Assembly: GCA_963662175.1 (NCBI GenBank)
Contig: OY759214.1
Span: forward strand, 930,001 to 994,000
DNA from: Aradus depressus
Taxonomy: Eukaryota > Arthropoda > Insecta > Hemiptera > Aradidae
Length of the DNA: 64,000 bases
Direction: 5' to 3'
Shown here one piece after another: positions 52,501 through 62,738 of this stretch (positions are counted from its first letter, which is position 1; each line of letters opens with the position of its first letter). Below the pieces are notes generated by a model that was not told where the DNA came from, did no database searches, and saw only the letters and a program-made list of their open reading frames with translations. The position numbers and the translations under genes are program-made.

Positions 52501-55500
52501 CAGCGGGAAACCGGGTGTGGCCCATAGCTCAGATAGCGCGACATGCCCGTCATATATCCGCGCGCTCGAGAAGCTGGCCTCGCGCACGGACTATGGCGGG
52601 TAGAGAAAGAGCGCACACGGGTATCCACAACAACATGCATAGGCGTAAGAGTTGCGTGAACTGGTGTACGCTGAGTCCGTCCAGCTCCTGACTCTACAGG
52701 AACCCTATTGTATAGGAAATCGCGTGGCAGGACTTGGTATAGACCACAGAATAATAACTGGCGCACGGAACAACTAACGGCCTATGGCCGCAATCGTTGT
52801 GACCGGCCCCCAGGTGGATGTGATGGCGCTCCACCATCTATCCACCAGCCACATAGCTGTGGCCTGCATCAGGCATGCCAACGTCGATTGCTATGTGATC
52901 AGCGGATATTTCCCTCCGTCTGAGCACATAGACCTAAATGGGCCACTTGCACCCCGTGTTGGATGAGCTGGCGGGACGCCAAGTCATAGTCATGGCGGAC
53001 GCCAACGCCTGGTCTGTCTCCTGAGGATCGGTTCGCACCGACCGCCAGGGTGACAGCCTAATGGAGCTGATCGCCCGCCATGACCTGTGCATAGTCAACG
53101 ACCAGCACTCTCCGCCCACTTTTCGTGGCGCCAATGGGGAATCGCACATCGATGTCACGTTGGTTTCTGGAGAACTATTCAGGGCTGTCAGTGGCTGGGG
53201 AGTCCGAGGAATTACGTCGAAACTCGCAAAGCGATGCCCGAAGCCTCCGTGGCCGCCGCTGCTGCCTACTCCTGTGATGAGGAGGAATGGGAAGGTCTCA
53301 GGAGCTCCGACCCGGTCGACCAGTTTGAGGAGGGCGTCGGCAGGCTTAGTAATATTCTGCTGAGAGCTGCCGACGAGACTATCCCCAAGAATTGAGGAAA
53401 GTCCCCTGGTGGAGCAAGGACCTCACCCTCGCCAAGAGGGCCGTTTATTGTGCCAGGAGGCGGTACCAGCGGTGCTGAGACCAACTCCATCGGGTTATTC
53501 GCAGGGAAGAGTACCCGTAGCTCAGCGAGACCTACGGTCGGAGCATCGAGGCCGCCAAGAGAACAAGCTGGAGGAGGTTCGTGGAGGACGAGTCCAGAAA
53601 AAACCCGTGGGGGTTTCCCTATCGGGTCGCCACTGGGAGGTTCAGGGCGGTCGTCCCGGTGGCCTCAATCAGGGATGGCATCCAGTATGCCTTGTCTCTG
53701 GAGGAGGCCAGCGGGATGTACCTAAACCAGGCCTTCCCGGAGGATGCCCCTGATTGGGATGAGCTAGACCCGACCCTGGTGATTGGGAGGCAGATCATGG
53801 ACGCGGCCATAATCAAGAAAGCCTTCCCGGTCATTAAGACAGATCTACTCTACTTGTACAATGCCTGCCTAAGACGGGGTCACTTCCCTAGTGCTTGGAA
53901 ACGGGCACTTGTGTGCACGTTTGTCAAGCCTAGGGATAGGGACCTTACCTTGGCAGGCAGTTACAGACCGATCAGTCTTCTGTCTCTGTTCGGTAAGATA
54001 CTTGAAGGACTCGTCCTCGACAGAATCCGCACCCAAGTATACGCCTTCGTATCCTCTAGACAGTACGGTTGCGTGAGGGGCAGGTCAACCGAGGACGCTT
54101 TGATAACGCTGAGGTCGGATGTCGAGGAGAGCAGAGGCAAATATGCCTTCTGTATCTTCTTTGACATCGCGGCGGCGTTCGACTGCACCTGGTGGCCTGC
54201 CATCCTCACGCGACTGCGTGCTATGGGACCGCCTAGAAATATATTTGGGCTGATATCCAGTTTCCTTGACGGCCGCACTGCGACTATAAGTCAGCCATAT
54301 GCCAGCACATCAGTGAACATCACCAGAGGATATCCCCAGGGCTCGGTCTTAGGTCCAACACTCTGAAACATACTCTTTGATGGACTGCTCCGTGAACTCG
54401 AGAACCGTGAATATAAGGCTATAGCCTATGTTGACGATCTCGTAATCACGGTGCACGCTGACAGCCGGGCAGCTCTGACCCGCACAGCCCAAGCCGCCAT
54501 CGATTTCGTCGAAAGCTGGTGCTGCGCTAACAAACTGGCCCTCTCACCAAGCAAGACTACAGCCCTGCTGATGAGAGGGAAAACCGACGCCCGTCACTCC
54601 TTCTTCTTGAAGATCCAGGGGATGCGCGTTGAATTCCCGGAGGCAGTCACATACCTAGGTGTGAGAATGGGCCCGGGCTTCAGCGCGAACCCCCACGCTG
54701 TTGCCATCAAGGAAAGGACAAATGCCACCTTTAACGCTCTGAGCCGCCTAGCTCGCGCAACTTGGGGCCTCAAGTACTCAGCGTGTAGAACAATATACAC
54801 GGGGGTATTCGAGGCTGTGGCTCGGTACGCTGCTGCAGGGTGGTGGTTTCGCTCCACCAAGCAGCAGAAGACGAGATTACTGTAGGCCCAGAGAGCTGCC
54901 CTCCTGAGGGTCACAGGGGCCTATCGTACTGTCTCCACGGCAGCGCTACAGGTGCTGACGGGAGCTCCACCCACAGACTTGGTCTTGGACGTGACGGTCG
55001 CCACGTACTTCTGTAGACGCAACTTGCCCCGGAGAGCAGATCCTTGCGCCTCGCCCTGGGGGGCGAGCTACGTGGACAGAACGGACCAGAGCGTTGTAGG
55101 GACATTGTTCAAGAGTGGATAATGGACAGGTGGCAACAGCGATGGTCGCGCTCCTCCGATCGCCGAACGACCTTCGCCTACTTACCGGACGTCCGAGTCC
55201 GCCTGCGTCCCACTTGGGTACAGCTCGATCACTGGACATCTCAGGTACTTTCAGGTCACGGCGACTTCAACACCAAACTCTTCTACTTTAAGAGGAAGGA
55301 TAGCCCGAACTGTGCGTGTGGCGGCATCGAGACTGCAGAACAAGTGGTCCTCGATTGCCCGCTGTACGACAGGTCTAGGGTTGAGTTGATCCGCGCGACA
55401 GGATCGTATCTGGGATTGATCCTGTCGGAGTTGATGATGGAGTCCAACTACCCGGCGTTCAGCCGGTTTGTCACCTCCTGGCGGGAACAGAAAAAGCCCT

Positions 55501-58500
55501 CTTGACCCGGCGCCGGGGGCGAATGACGGGCCAAGCCCGAAGTCTACCCCCGGCGACCGCGATGAAGAAGCAGCCCCATCCCACTAATCTCGAGCTCTCT
55601 CGGCGCCACCAGGTAGCCGCAACACTAGGAGGTATGGGAGTGCCAGCCTGTCCAGTTAGGGACCAGACTGTCGCCCCCAGATACCCCCATACTATATATT
55701 GTATATTGTTATATTTGACTTATATTGTTGTGTATATTGTTATATTTGACTCCATTATTGTACATTGTTATATTTGGTTATTAAATTAAATAGTCTCTTC
55801 CCCGATGAAGTTGCGGGGCGGGTGATTTACCGGAGCACCCGGTAAAAAAAAAAAAAAAAAATCTATGGATTTTCAGCCAAATTGGTCGAAAAGAAAGAGG
55901 AAAAGTGATTAAAATTCTTTACTGAAAACTTAACTGATAACAAATAAATATAATTGGGGAAGCACAATTCCGGCGATTCATCGACAACAGAAACCCGACT
56001 TGGTGTTGTGATCCAGTGCAAGTCGATGGTGTTGAAACGCTAAATGGTGTGTCGAAAAACAGAAACCCCAGTTTGTATTGTGATCCAGTGCAAGTCGATG
56101 GTGTTGAAACGCTAAATGGTAGGTCGAAAAACCTTATTTTTCAGGAGAGGCAAAACCTTGTAAAACATTCTCAAGCTAAAATAAAAATAAAAACTTTATT
56201 GGTAAAATAATTTATGAGCAAATCAAATTATAATAATAATAAGGACATGAAATATTCACTTTACTTGATAATACCTAGTTAACTGGTCTGAATAACATGT
56301 ATCACCTAATATCTTTATACCTTCAAACTTGCGTACATCCACATAGGTCAACGACCTCAAGTCGTGTACATATAATTGTTGATATTTAACTGTAGGTTAA
56401 CTTACATAACCAAAGATAGCAACCAATGAAAAACATCAATGAAGAGGTGTGTATGCTTACCTTCACATTTGTATTCAAAATATAATAATTTCGTTTGGCT
56501 AATAATGTTTAATAACGTTCAAACACAAAATGTTAATATTAATCCCGCACGCGCCGGTAATGACCTTGCCTAGTATGCTCATGATCGCGGGTTCAAAACC
56601 CGGTTGAGGCCATTAGGTTTTTTATCTGGCGGTGAAAATCTTGAGCAATAGTCTCAAATTAAGTAGCGTCCAAACAAATTGTCTAACGTAATGCGCTCAC
56701 TTCGTAACAAACCGTCCTAAAGGGAGGCGGTTGGTTGCGCTTGATGAGTAAAGGTGGGGGGGGGGGGGGGGGGGGCGGTAATGGAGAGAAAGAACCAGAT
56801 GCAGAGGGTCGAGGTTCCAAGATGTTATAGGATGGGATTCCGAACCTCAAAAGGAGTGAGCTTCGCCAATTAACAGGAATCCTCATAGGACATGGTCCGT
56901 TCAAGAGACACCTGCTCAATATACGGATGAGGAAGATTCGACCAGTGACAGATGTGAAGAAGACGAGACGGCACCTCACATCCTGCCAACATGCCCGCCA
57001 TATGTTCGCACGATATTTCACATTTTCGAGATGTAATTACAGAGGAACATTTTAGAAGATTAAACAACGGAAGTTTTCTAAGATATATTAAAGAAACAGG
57101 GATGAATTTCGTTTTTTAAGATATTGAAAAGTGGGAGAAAATGATGGAAAAGTGAAATTATATTAAGTTATCCGCACAGGCGCATTTAAGACACCTATCC
57201 CTTTTTTTATATCTATATCTAGAAACTGCGCAGGCAAATACGATCGAAGCGTTTTGCATTTTTTTTTTTTCTGAAACGACTAGAGATGCGACAAAATGGC
57301 ATATCAACCTTATTGCTGAGACAAAATTTCCTATCAGATGAGCTTATGTTGAATTTCTTACGGCTCAAGCGTCGCAAGATATAGGTGGCGCTACGAGAGA
57401 TTCGAGGTGTTCGAGAAAAGTTTCAGAATGTTTTTTTATTCAAGCAAAAACATTGGCTTCCTGTCGAGTTTGTGTGACTCGCCTATCGCGAGGTATTTAT
57501 GGGGCTCCACCTGAACAATCACTAGTGCGTTTGCTCCTCAGGTGAAACGCCGTCGATATCTCGCGACAGGAAAATCCGGCCAACCGTTAAAGAACTAGTA
57601 CAATGATGTACTTAGGCCCACCTTCAACCCCTTTACCTAAAGAAATGTTGAGATTCCTCGTGACCTTTGTTAGAACCAGTTTGGCAAGTGTCTGTAGTGC
57701 ATACATGCATTTTTGACATTTCTTAAATAAGTCAAAAACATGAAGTATAGTATACTGTTTGAGTGAGAGCGGCTACAAGGATACTTACGAGACACACCCA
57801 GCTGAGGTGACCTTATCCAGAAGCCGTTGGGGCACGGAAGCTTCTTCTTGAGCCTCCTTCAGGGCAGTCTCCAGAACTCCAAACCCCTCCGACAATCCTC
57901 CACTAACCTACACAATTATAACATTAATTTATTTTTTATTTCGATTACCTTAATAATTAAAAGAAAAAATATTCCACAAAAGTGCGGTCAGGCCACACTT
58001 TTAGGTTAGCCTTTATGTATGAATTAATACATATTTAATAACTATAATGTTTTTGTTAATGATTCAACAAGGGGATGTTAGTTTTAAAAAAATATTAAAC
58101 CCAAGAAGATGAAATCGGAAGAACAAGTAGCGCCAATATGAAAGGGTTCTACGAAAATCCTCCTCAAAATTGTAGTAATTCCTAAAATTCCGGTACATTT
58201 TAAAATGCAAAGAAAACTTGAGAAATCAATTCCTCAATATTTGTTTCGAGTTCTTGACTGGAAATGACTTATTTCCATGCATTTCCTCCTCCAGAATCAG
58301 TTTCCCTGAATTTTCCAGGCCCGTAGAGTACCTGACATCGTTCAGAATCACCATCGCTTAACGTCCCATCCGAAAGACGAAGTGCTCAAGGTTTTTTCAC
58401 CCCCCAGATAAAAAATCTAAGGGCCTCGGTGGGTTTCGAACTCGCGATTTTGATCTCAGTAGCCTAGCACCCTACCTCAGGGTTATGTCGTTGAAATAAA

Positions 58501-60830
58501 AGTTTTGCTTATTGTTGACCTCGTAAGTGAAGGAATAGGTGAAGCCAGGGCATGACACGCAAAAACAAACAATTTTGATTTGGTAAAACCTACATCTTCC
58601 TTCTTAAGGTAGAGAGAGACCTTAACGGATCTTCTTCTCTTAAAAGAGATGTTTGCACGATTATAATACTTTGATGTAGGATATTAGAAAAGAGTGATAT
58701 ACCATACTATCCCATTTTCTTGGCCAAGTCTGTTTGGTGGGGGCTCTCTTCTGAAGCCAGACACAGATGCCCTTCTCAGGATGTCGGATATATCCGGTGA
58801 TGTCCACTCCATACTTGCAGACACCGAACAGGCCTGCAAGCCAACCATCCAACCCCAACGAGTTGTACAACTGCACACTAAGGCACACTCTCTCTACATC
58901 TATATAATATGAATATGAAAAAGCTATATGCATATCAAAACATAATGAAATAAGCCCAATGGATAATATGCAACCAATGTATTCACAATAATACAGTACA
59001 CACTCAAATTGCAGTTTTCAAACAAGTTTTTCAAAAGTTGGTTCTTGAAAGTTAAGGAACCAGGCTAGCAATCATTCGGACAATATGATTCATTGTCATT
59101 TCTTTCACCGAGAACACTTTAACCAAATAATTCTTCTCGATTGCAAATGAATAATCCGGCTCAAGACTCACCTTCTAAAACCTAAAACTGTCAACTAAAC
59201 ATACCCTTCTTCAAAAAAATAAAAGTCAAACAATCATTTTATTTTGTTTCAAAGGTAGTTTTTGTTTTTCTTCAAAATCTATTGTTTGTTGGATAAACCA
59301 TTTTGTGTACTTACAACCCGGGCAGACGGTTATAATATTTTTCGATAAAACGAGAAAAACAAGATTTGAATCTTAAACCACCATAAAAACATCGCTTTCT
59401 TATTATTTTACCACAAGTGTCTAAAACTCAATGCTCAACCTGAGCCCTCTTTTTTTTTTACTACTTAGCTCACTAAGAATATTTGACTCTGACTTCATTA
59501 TCTGCAAATTTCTACTTAGAACACAACATGCAGTCAACTGAACACTCAAGTGAACGAAACTACATAACGGCATGAATAAATACAATTTTCGGAAAAATAT
59601 GCATACAAAAAGGTATTAACTGATCTTTTTTTATTCATCTTCTAAATAAAAATAAAAGGTACAATGCCTTTGATAATAAGACTTACAAGTTGCCGATCTG
59701 TCCATTTTCAGAAGCGGCTCTGACGAAAATACTGGCTTTATCTCAAAATACTGGAAAAAGAAATTGTTTCATTCAAAATAAACTAGTTTTATGTATGCAA
59801 AGTTAATCGGATATAATGATAAATGGAAGTATCTTTCTACCTTCATGCTGGTTATTTTAGGAATATGAAAAACAGAGAAACGTTAGGAACAAATAATTAT
59901 GTGAATCCATCTCATTATTCATTCCTTCTTAATTACTATGAATTCCAAGTATTTTCTTAGTTTAAATCACAGAATATGAATTTCACTTGCAAAAACAAAT
60001 ATTAATAAATTAATAGGGTATTAATAAAATACATTGTGGCGGAGTCGAGGGTGGGCATCCCAACTTGGGCCAGACAATGACACCGTGTAAAAATTACATT
60101 TCCATATTTATAATGATTTTGATTAATAAATTGAAATAACCCTAAAATAGTATAAAAACATTTACACGATGTATATAATAAGAATTGTAGCCTCATATTC
60201 TGACCCCTCCCAGGAAAAAATTCAGGTTACGTCACTGGATCTAAGAATTCGCAGGAATGTAAACAAATTTACAGATTTGTATTGAAAGGAAGAAGAATTG
60301 TAATTAATTAGACATGAACAAGCTAAGATGCTTTGATATGAATAAGGGAAGCACATGAAAATATATATTATGATGCAAAAGAACTAAGATGTTACTTACT
60401 TCATCTCTCCAACCTTTAAGGGCAATAAACCGATTTTGCTCTCGATATTGTTTCAATACACACTCAAGTTTTTTCGTACGTTCGCTATAATCACGAAAGG
60501 CTGGATTGAGAATAACAGAATTAGATCGTATCTGAAAAACTTCCGGATATTCCTCAAGAGCTTTAATAACATCTTTTCTCACCAATCCAACCTGATGACC
60601 GTCGACAATGAACGGTTTACATTCATTCTTCCTGTAACCTTAACAATAAAAAGTAATTCATTAGTAATTGTTTTATAAAAAATTAAATAAACTGGAAACC
60701 TAATCAATATAATATATAATAATAATAATAATAATAACTTACTTTCAAGATAAAAGCAATTAAAAGTCTGAGCCAGCTTAACCAGCCTAGGAACCAAGTC
60801 CATATCTCTTTTGTACAATTTTCGATGCAT
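46568..60830 (-). CDS. Nudix hydrolase, DUF4743/YJR142W family, seven exons
   Basis: Minus-strand coding exons: 60743-60830, 60400-60638, 58703-58891, 57789-57907, 51186-51315, 47448-47547, 46568-46656. All introns are GT-AG and all phases agree, giving 954 bases (317 residues). The N-terminal DUF4743 part has PFIVDGHQVGLVRKDV, LNPAFRDYSERTKKLE and FIALKGWRDE; then YGVDITGYIRHPEKGICVWL. The Nudix box region is SGGLSEGFGVLETALKEAQE with KEAQEE as the metal-binding core, followed by LFPNTEFVYDLELPLDFVPT and FKTTSCPVVVDFLIRHGLV. It ends NNLVNGTA. Relatives in yeast and plants (NUDT20/24) hydrolyse phosphorylated substrates, reportedly damaged thiamine diphosphate forms; substrate here is inferred. 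The start of exon 3 is the least certain boundary. The gene looks intact despite large TE-filled introns. Confidence 0.9.
46733..47101. repeat. Possible solo LTR in the last intron of the Nudix gene
   Basis: Starts TGTGTCC and ends TTAACA (TG...CA), flanked by AGTTTC and AGTCTC, a near match of six bases. It contains a TATA-like ATATATATAGAAGG and three copies of a 28 bp repeat. No internal region or second LTR is nearby. Confidence 0.35.
46831..46913. repeat. Three tandem 28 bp repeats
   Basis: CAGTRTACCGTGGYCCAGTT followed by AGTACGTT, three times (46831, 46859, 46887; the last is one base shorter). Confidence 0.9.
47950..48030 (+). pseudogene. Short LINE reverse-transcriptase scrap
   Basis: SFSIRRGFKQEDCLTPVLFN LALEK resembles the RT block GLRQGD.LSPLLFN.ALE. 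Only this block is recognisable. Confidence 0.45.
48149..48416. repeat. Minisatellite with alternating 59 and 50 bp units
   Basis: GTGGAGAGTGAAGGGCCACG starts units at 48149, 48208, 48258, 48317 and (ATGG) 48367, i.e. spacing 59, 50, 59, 50. The long units add CTGGGAGAG or CTGAGAGAG. The array is thus a 109 bp higher-order repeat. Confidence 0.92.
50197..50272. repeat. Tandem duplication of 38 bp
   Basis: Two identical copies of ATATTTGTTTCTGCTCTGCC followed by TTATGTATTAGTCATATC. Confidence 0.95.
51268..51599. repeat. Four tandem 83 bp units carrying the exon 5 splice acceptor
   Basis: ACAAACTCAGTGTTGGGGAA starts units at 51268, 51351, 51434 and 51517, with a partial fifth at 51600. On the minus strand each unit holds the intron end GTTCTGGTGCAG and the first ~47 bases of Nudix exon 5. 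Units are nearly identical (one A/C difference, AACAGG versus AACCGG). Confidence 0.96.
51600..52109. repeat. Diverged short tandem repeats in intron 4
   Basis: 51731-51820 is a duplicated ~45 bp unit (AAAATGCACACATCGACCCG). 51850-52070 holds two diverged units with GAATCGGCC.AAGAGAAG; related words occur at 48527 and just after the R1 insertion at 55875. Confidence 0.65.
52127..52603 (+). CDS. R1-clade ORF1 C-terminus (5'-truncated, frame open)
   Basis: 158 residues in one frame through a 21-base C run (52217-52237) that encodes seven prolines. Three zinc knuckles follow: CGKCHGFGHPEKRC, CAWCAMAGQDSSGC (the expected His is Gln here) and CCNCSSGKPGVAHSS..C. The frame ends at 52601-52603, overlapping the ORF2 start. 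In the other copy the C run is 23 bases long and the frame is broken. Confidence 0.8.
   Translation: MPAGWSAEDLSRRFQAQSPALSPIIPIYRKPPPPPPPGRPTVRWVVETTPANRRALITTDRITLGWYTCAVRDCLDVTRCGKCHGFGHPEKRCPSKEVCAWCAMAGQDSSGCKRKALPPKCCNCSSGKPGVAHSSDSATCPSYIRALEKLASRTDYGG
52593..55505 (+). pseudogene. R1-clade ORF2, multiply broken
   Basis: Endonuclease: AAIVVTGPQVDVMALHHLST, then frame changes; HIDVTLVSGELF. A deletion or shift near 53215 removes the SDH block. RT: AAAFDCTWWPAILTRL, RGYPQGSVLGPTL (Tyr for the usual Cys), a stop at 54364-54366, then AYVDDLVITVHADSRAALTR. The C-terminus (55044-55505) keeps WQQRWSRSSDRRTTF and CACGGIETAEQVVLDCPLYD. More degraded than the copy at 35041. Confidence 0.88.
55985..56128. 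repeat. Tandem duplication of ~72 bp
   Basis: ACAGAAACCCGACTTGGTGT (55985) and ACAGAAACCCCAGTTTGTAT (56057) start two units sharing GTGCAAGTCGATGGTGTTGA and ACGCTAAATGGT. Confidence 0.9.
56560..56665 (+). repeat. SINE-A 5' fragment
   Basis: CTTGCCTAGTATGCTCATGATCGC then the B-box region GGGTTCAAAACCCGG and TTAGGTTTTTTATCTGGCGG. The rest of the SINE is missing. Confidence 0.65.
56756..56775. repeat. G20 homopolymer
   Basis: Uninterrupted G run before CGGTAATGGAG. Confidence 0.95.
56800..57117 (+). pseudogene. LINE C-terminal scrap, frameshifted
   Basis: The plus-strand frames give ELRQLTGILIGHGPFKRHLL, then VTDVKKTRRHLTSC and VITEEHFRRLNNGSFLRYIK ETG before a stop. This is the region after the RT in CR1/Jockey-type LINEs (LTGH..L..HL; C..C...H..C; RFI+ETG). 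The minus-strand frame over the same bases is a shadow. Confidence 0.6.
57908..58702. other. Intron 3 of the Nudix gene
   Basis: Holds an inverted SINE-A at 58322-58560. Otherwise no feature seen. Confidence 0.7.
58322..58560 (-). mobile_element. SINE-A copy, minus strand
   Basis: The reverse complement reads GAGTTCGAAACCCACCGAGG (B box), TTAGATTTTTTATCTGGGGG, GGGACGTTAAGCGATGG and GTCAGGTACTC. It lies in the sense direction of the Nudix intron. Confidence 0.72.
58892..60399. other. Intron 2 of the Nudix gene
   Basis: 1.5 kb, AT-rich, no element recognised. Confidence 0.6.
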
Positions 60831-61062
60831 ATTAATAACCTACAGATCTCTACGATGTGCCCATATTTACTAAATCAAACACCTAATAATACTGTCACCT
60901 GAGCCAGCTTTTCACATTTAAAACACGGAGTACAGTAACTTATGATAAGAAGTTGTCAAACTAAGTAACGTCATTTTGAAGGAGTAACAGCCGCCTCCAC
61001 AACACGATTGACACTGATAGCGGCTGGCTGTTTCAGCACTACCACAAGCCAGTCTGGCAGCC
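60831..61062. promoter_or_regulatory. Shared 232 bp 5' region of two divergent genes
   Basis: It lies between the ATG of the minus-strand Nudix gene and the ATG of the plus-strand Pcc1-like gene. It is more GC-rich toward 60980-61060 (GCCGCCTCCACAACACGATT), fitting a bidirectional promoter. No TATA box was seen. Confidence 0.6.
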
Positions 61063-61407
61063 ATGTCTACACAGAAAACATTCAAGTTGTATCCTTTCTT
61101 TATATTTTTTATTATTCAATTTTTCGGAATAGGATTATTGTGTCCGGAATCATAATTGAATGAAAGCCTTCTCCGGATTGATTATTCATATTGCAAAGTC
61201 ATGATATTCCATGAATTAAATGTTTACATAAATGTTATTGATATTTAAGCATTATTATTTCCTTGACCTTTGAGAAAGAACAGTGACGGTACCATATCCA
61301 TCAGAAAGGGATTCCCAAATAGTTCATAATTCGTTGAGAGTTGATCCTGAACCAAAGAGAAGTCGGTGCTCAAAAATTCTTTCCAAGCAGAACAATATAT
61401 TGATTGC
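61063..61407 (+). CDS. Pcc1/LAGE3-like KEOPS subunit, first two exons
   Basis: Exon 1: 61063-61088 (MSTQKTFKL). Exon 2: 61279-61407, reading TVTVPYPSERDSQIVHNSLR and VDPEPKRSRCSKILSKQNNI, ending in GC before GTGAGT. VPYPS, a following helix, and VDPEPKRS are diagnostic of Pcc1/LAGE3 proteins, small dimeric subunits of the KEOPS/EKC complex that makes t6A on tRNA. The exon 1 donor (GTATCC) and exon 2 acceptor were chosen because the phase then fits; alternatives a few bases away exist. The family is ~80-100 residues, and the C-terminal helix (about 35 residues) was not found before SRP14 starts at 62345. Confidence 0.72.
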
Positions 61408-62344
61408 GTGAGTATTTACTAGGTTTTGCTTATTATTGGAGGGTTATTTGTGGGAAAATGGGCATTATTTTTATTTATTCATTTTTTGTGCACTGTTTGA
61501 TTGATTTGTGTTAGGGATACCTTATCTGTACTTCAGGCATACCTTACCTGCCTTACATTTGGTTAATTAAATACAGAACGGTCATGATATTTTTTTCAAA
61601 CAGTTAAATAACATTTGAACTTTTGTATTATATGTTCGTTGAATTTCCAGTTAAAAAAGTTTAATTCTTGAAAATCTTTGTTTACAATTGACAAGAATCA
61701 TTCCAAAGATAATAGTGATAAGATGTTGACGTGGGGCTATTTCCATTATTTAACCTAGGATTGTCACCTTTGGGTCCATCGGTTAGCAAAACCATGAAGA
61801 GTAGAAAATTTGAGTAGTAACTTGGCAAGAAGAGGATATTACATGGAAATAATGATAAGCATGCATTTAATTGACTATTGTTGTAAAAATGACTATGAAT
61901 ATTGTTAGACTTCACACAAATGTTTAAATTCTGCAGCTAACCGGAGGATCACCGGTAATTCTGGAACTCACCTATTACTACAATTTTGAGCATGAATCAG
62001 TTTAATAACATATCTGTGCTGTCAAAACAAAAAAAGAAAAATTCAAATAATAGAGATTGTTTTCTAAAATGTTATTATATTAAAAAAGTTTCATAAATAT
62101 AATAATGCTGTAGAAGGCAGTGCTTGATACGTGTCACTTAATGTCGTGGGCTTCTGTCTGGTATTGAAACAGTATACCGTGGTTTCTTGTTCTTCGTAGT
62201 CTACTTTTTTTTAGATTCACTATATCTTGTTCTATTACTTCTTCTTCGTATCTCTTCAGTTGTAATTCATTTTTTGAAGAACAATGATTTTTCGATGATT
62301 TAGTTTATATCAACCCTGATTACCCGTTAAGAAGGTTATAAACT
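61408..62344. other. Sequence between Pcc1-like exon 2 and SRP14
   Basis: No clear exon on either strand. The last ~150 bases probably contain the SRP14 5' UTR and promoter. A missing Pcc1 terminal exon would be expected here. Confidence 0.45.
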
Positions 62345-62738
62345 ATGGTTCTTCTGGAAAACGATGTGGTGAGTATTTAAAGTAATTTTTAGAAATCAGC
62401 AAACATGTTTTTAATTATGCATCCACTTATAAAAAAAATAGTAATAGATTGAACTATTGTCTCTTTTTTTCGTTTTCAGTTCCTTAGTGAACTTACCAAG
62501 ATGTTCCTCAAAGCTCGGAGCAAAGGTTCTGTTTCGTTGGCCATGAAAAGACGTACGTGATATATCCTTCTATATAATTTTATTTTTATATATTTTGCTT
62601 TTTGTTTTTACTGTTACTTTTTGTTTAGATGACGGAAGGGACAGGCACTTACCGAAAGACGGCAGTAAAAGGCCTGAACCTCTGGAATTTATGTGTTTGA
62701 TTCGCGCCACGTTAGCTAGAAGTAAAATATCAACTTTG
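62345..62738 (+). CDS. Srp14: Signal recognition particle 14 kDa protein (SRP14), first three coding exons
   Basis: Exons 62345-62368, 62480-62552 and 62629-62738 have GT-AG borders and matching phases and encode 69 residues. They read MVLLENDVFLSELTKMFLKA, RSKGSVSLAMKRHDGR, then EPLEFMCLIRATLARSKIST L. MVLLEND at the N-terminus, GSV..., DGR and CLIRAT...KKIST are the conserved blocks of SRP14. With SRP9 it binds the Alu domain of SRP RNA in the cytosol and slows elongation during protein targeting. The family is about 110 residues; the last exon was not found before 64000. The acidic/basic loop between DGR and EP is short, as in other invertebrates. Confidence 0.92.

Larger units (their letters stand above)
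52124..55860 (+). mobile_element. R1-clade LINE, second copy, in intron 4 of the Nudix gene (antisense)
   Basis: Bounded by ATCTATGGATTTTC on both sides (52110-52123 and 55861-55874). 3.74 kb, 5'-truncated within ORF1, ending in an 18-base A run (55843-55860). Same family as 34470-38483. Opposite in orientation to the host gene. Confidence 0.92.
55861..57788. other. Intron 4 of the Nudix gene, 5' portion
   Basis: Contains a duplicated 72 bp unit, a SINE-A scrap, a G20 run and a LINE scrap (listed separately). The remainder, including 57120-57788, has no recognised feature. Confidence 0.55.

Noticed and set aside
56683..57021. 112-residue minus-strand frame ending in poly-Pro
   Set aside because: The poly-Pro is the G20 run and the rest is antisense to a recognisable LINE C-terminus on the plus strand.
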